This document shows positions 63,001 through 64,000 of a stretch of 64,000 nucleotides of DNA, piece by piece. A program made the position numbers and the translations under genes. Position 1 is the stretch's first letter; every line of letters begins with the position of its first letter. The notes beneath the pieces are model-generated. The model was not told the origin of the DNA. It saw only the letters and a program-made list of their open reading frames with translations, and did no database searches. This DNA comes from PSRI01 sp041484195 (GTDB lineage Bacteria > Bacteroidota > Bacteroidia > Chitinophagales > Chitinophagaceae): contig JBGPHC010000010.1 of the NCBI GenBank assembly GCA_041484195.1, positions 75,234 through 139,233 of the forward strand, read 5' to 3'.

Positions 63001-64000
63001 GGTACATCCGCCCTGGGTTACCTGGACAGAATAGGTTCCGGCAGAATTTACAACAATAGTTTGTGTGGTGGCGCCTGTGCTCCACAGATAGGTGGCGCCC
63101 ACATTGCCCGCGTCTAGCGTAATACTTGAACCCGCGCATATCGTAGCATCAGGTCCCAGATTTACAACAGGCAAAGGAGTGACGGCAACGTTTATAGCAT
63201 CATTGCCGGTGCATCCGCCCTGGGTTACCTGGACAGAATAAGTTCCGGCGGAATTTACAACAATAGTTTGTGTGGTGGCACCTGTGCTCCAGAGATAAGT
63301 GGCACCCATATTGCCCGCGTCTAGCGTAATACTTGAACCCGCGCAGATGGTCGCGTCAGGTCCCAGATTTACAACAGGCAAAGCAGTAACGGCAACGTTT
63401 ATAGCATCATTGCCGGTACATCCGCCCTGGGTTACCTGGACAGAATAGGTTCCGGCAGAATTGACAACAATGGTTTGCGTAGTGGCGCCTGTGCTCCACA
63501 GATAGGTGGCGCCCACATTACCTGCATCTAGCGTAATACTTGAACCCGCACAGATTGCTGCGTCAGGGCCAAGATCCACAACCAGGGCTGCGCCGACTGC
63601 AATATTAATAGCATCATTGCCGGTACATCCACCCTGTGTTACCTGAACGGAATAGGTTCCGGCTGAATTTACAACAATAGTTTGTGTGGTGGCGCCTGTG
63701 CTCCACAGATAGGTGGCACCCACATTGCCCGCGTCTAGTGTAATACTTGAACCCGCGCATATTGTAGCATCAGGTCCCAGATTTACAACAGGCAAAGGAG
63801 TGACTGCAACATTTATCGCGTCATTGCCGGTACATCCACCCTGGGTTACCTGGACAGAATAGATTCCGGCAGAATTAACTGCAATGGTTTGAGTAGTGGC
63901 ACCTGTACTCCACAGATAAGCGGCACCCACATTGCCCGCGTCAAGTGTAATACTTGAGCCAGCGCATATCGTCGCATCAGGACCAAGGTTTACAACAGGC
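60097..64000 (-). CDS. Giant T9SS-secreted repeat protein (C-terminal part, 5' end outside window)
   Basis: The frame is open to the window edge, so at least 1,300 residues are the C-terminal portion of a larger protein; the GTG at 63930 is an internal Val codon. From the right come about 12 tandem 69-residue beta-sandwich repeats (VVNLGPDATICAGSSITLDA, then YLWSTGATTQTI, then GTYSVQVTQGGC). Two PKD domains follow (WLWDFGDGNTSTVQNPAHNY and WSWDFGDGNTSNQQNPAHNY) separated by diverged repeats, then an Ig-like unit (STYQWYKDGQLIPGATGKVY). The protein ends in a type A T9SS sorting domain (ISPTPAHGEAFLIF, VTIYDRVGRKLM, FAKGEYFVECIL). It should be exported across the outer membrane and anchored or released; a role in adhesion or gliding is likely. 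Confidence 0.93.
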   Translation of the reverse strand, partial: PVVNLGPDATICAGSSITLDAGNVGAAYLWSTGATTQTIAVNSAGIYSVQVTQGGCTGNDAINVAVTPLPVVNLGPDATICAGSSITLDAGNVGATYLWSTGATTQTIVVNSAGTYSVQVTQGGCTGNDAINIAVGAALVVDLGPDAAICAGSSITLDAGNVGATYLWSTGATTQTIVVNSAGTYSVQVTQGGCTGNDAINVAVTALPVVNLGPDATICAGSSITLDAGNMGATYLWSTGATTQTIVVNSAGTYSVQVTQGGCTGNDAINVAVTPLPVVNLGPDATICAGSSITLDAGNVGATYLWSTGATTQTIVVNSAGTYSVQVTQGGCTGNDAINVAVTALPVVNLGPDATICTGSSITLDAGNVGATYLWSTGATTQTIAVNSAGAYSVQVTQSGCTGNDAINVTVNAAPIVNLGADASICAGSSIMLDAGIAGATYLWNNGATTKTIIVNSTGTYSVQVTKGGCTGSDAINITVNMPPVVNLGPDATICAGSSVTLDAGNAGSTYLWSTGATTQTIVVNTAGSYSVQVTKLGCSSSDAINVSVNPGPSVNLGPDVSICNGTSITLDAGVAAATYLWSTGATTQTISVNAAGTYSVQVTKAGCTGNDAINVAINPPPVVNLGPDATICAGSSITFDAGNVGATYLWSTGATTKTISVNAAGTYSVQVSQGGCSASDAIDVTVNPAPIVNLGPDATICTGSSTTLDAGNAGATYLWSTGATTQTISVNSTGTYSVQVTQGGCSSNDAINITTSGSLVVNLGNDTSLCLGSNLVLDAGNAGSTYLWSPGGATTQTLTVTGFAPTVYSVTITNGGCTGTDNINVGLKPAVTPIFTYVVTPSCVPVSVQFNDASVICTGSITGWLWDFGDGNTSTVQNPAHNYAASGTYTVMLTVTPSSGLPSTTSSSVIVPGGGMTVNLGNDTAICLGNTLTLDAGNPGATYAWSTGASSKTIVAAFPGKYWVDVTLGGCAGTDTIRITPKFPLAVNFGIDSSLANCLPAAVQFTDSTVVSCGQSIASWSWDFGDGNTSNQQNPAHNYLAPGTYTVILMVTTNTGITTSVSKPVNISGTQLIVNLGNDTTICRGNTVQLDAGNPGASFAWTPSSGLDNTTIANPQANPFNSTSYIVSVTKCGTTVNDTITINVVDYGAVTISQSGNTLTCSAASTYQWYKDGQLIPGATGKVYKPKGYGVYKVGVTGVNGCSGDSEPYFFLPDIGHYLGDIRCKISPTPAHGEAFLIFSKPPPNPVRVTIYDRVGRKLMITTAPNNVNRLNVTTFAKGEYFVECILDDKRAILPLITQ
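61703..64000 (-). repeat. Array of exact 207-bp tandem repeats inside the giant gene
   Basis: The same point of the unit recurs at 61703, 61910, 62117, 62324, 62531, 62738, 62945, 63152, 63359, 63566, 63773 and 63980, always 207 bases apart with no insertion or deletion. Units toward the right edge are nearly identical at the DNA level; those toward the left have diverged. The array continues past the window. Confidence 0.95.

Noticed and set aside
61703..64000. Regular repeats as a CRISPR or non-coding satellite array
   Set aside because: The period is 207 bases, a multiple of three, the frame stays open throughout, and units translate into a conserved Ig-like domain without spacers.

Overview
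The window looks like chromosomal DNA of a Bacteroidota bacterium, most likely a soil or freshwater Chitinophagaceae-type organism. This rests on a type IX secretion C-terminal sorting domain on a giant repeat protein, a TonB-dependent receptor with an N-terminal carboxypeptidase-regulatory-like domain, a NusG-like UpxY antiterminator heading a capsule locus, several TAnnTTTG-type -7 boxes, and a general lack of clear Shine-Dalgarno sequences. I saw no rRNA, tRNA, insertion sequence or CRISPR array.

Layout. 1-9060: mixed metabolic and hypothetical genes (3'-part of an ECF42-type sigma factor, a nitrilase-family amidase, a PQQ-type beta-propeller, a zinc-ribbon protein, a short SSB, a GNAT acetyltransferase, a thiolase and small membrane or secreted proteins). 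9066-19582: a sugar-utilisation neighbourhood with a Tat-exported sugar isomerase-like protein, a GH3 beta-glucosidase, a MATE pump, and a probable operon of nucleoside-permease-like MFS transporter, Gfo/Idh/MocA oxidoreductase and a PQQ dehydrogenase carrying a cytochrome c domain. 19644-27278: a methyltransferase, two paralogous GYF-domain membrane proteins with a shared upstream inverted repeat, the thrS-infC pair (without rpmI-rplT after it), and a secreted hypothetical protein.

27676-47419: a 20-kb surface-polysaccharide locus read entirely on the minus strand, starting with the UpxY-like antiterminator, then Wza-like and Wzc-like export proteins, a Wzm/Wzt ABC exporter, eight glycosyltransferases, a Wzy/O-antigen-ligase-like membrane protein, and a PglF/PglE/PglC-like trio for making and priming an amino sugar. 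It mixes parts of ABC-dependent and Wzy-dependent systems, has no visible Wzx flippase, and five of its genes begin with TTG or GTG.

48041-64000: an M28 peptidase interrupted by one in-frame amber codon, a TonB-dependent receptor with a DUF3347 lipoprotein, an ABC-F protein, an OsmC/methyltransferase pair overlapping as TAATG, a dodecin, an EF-G paralogue whose catalytic switch-II histidine is tyrosine, a small coiled-coil protein, and the C-terminal 1,300 residues of a giant surface or secreted protein built from exact 207-bp tandem repeats that runs off the right edge.

The items most worth following up are the GTPase-motif-altered EF-G paralogue, the GYF-domain gene pair with its shared upstream motif, the hybrid polysaccharide locus with its non-ATG starts, the amber-interrupted peptidase, and the constant-period repeat array.
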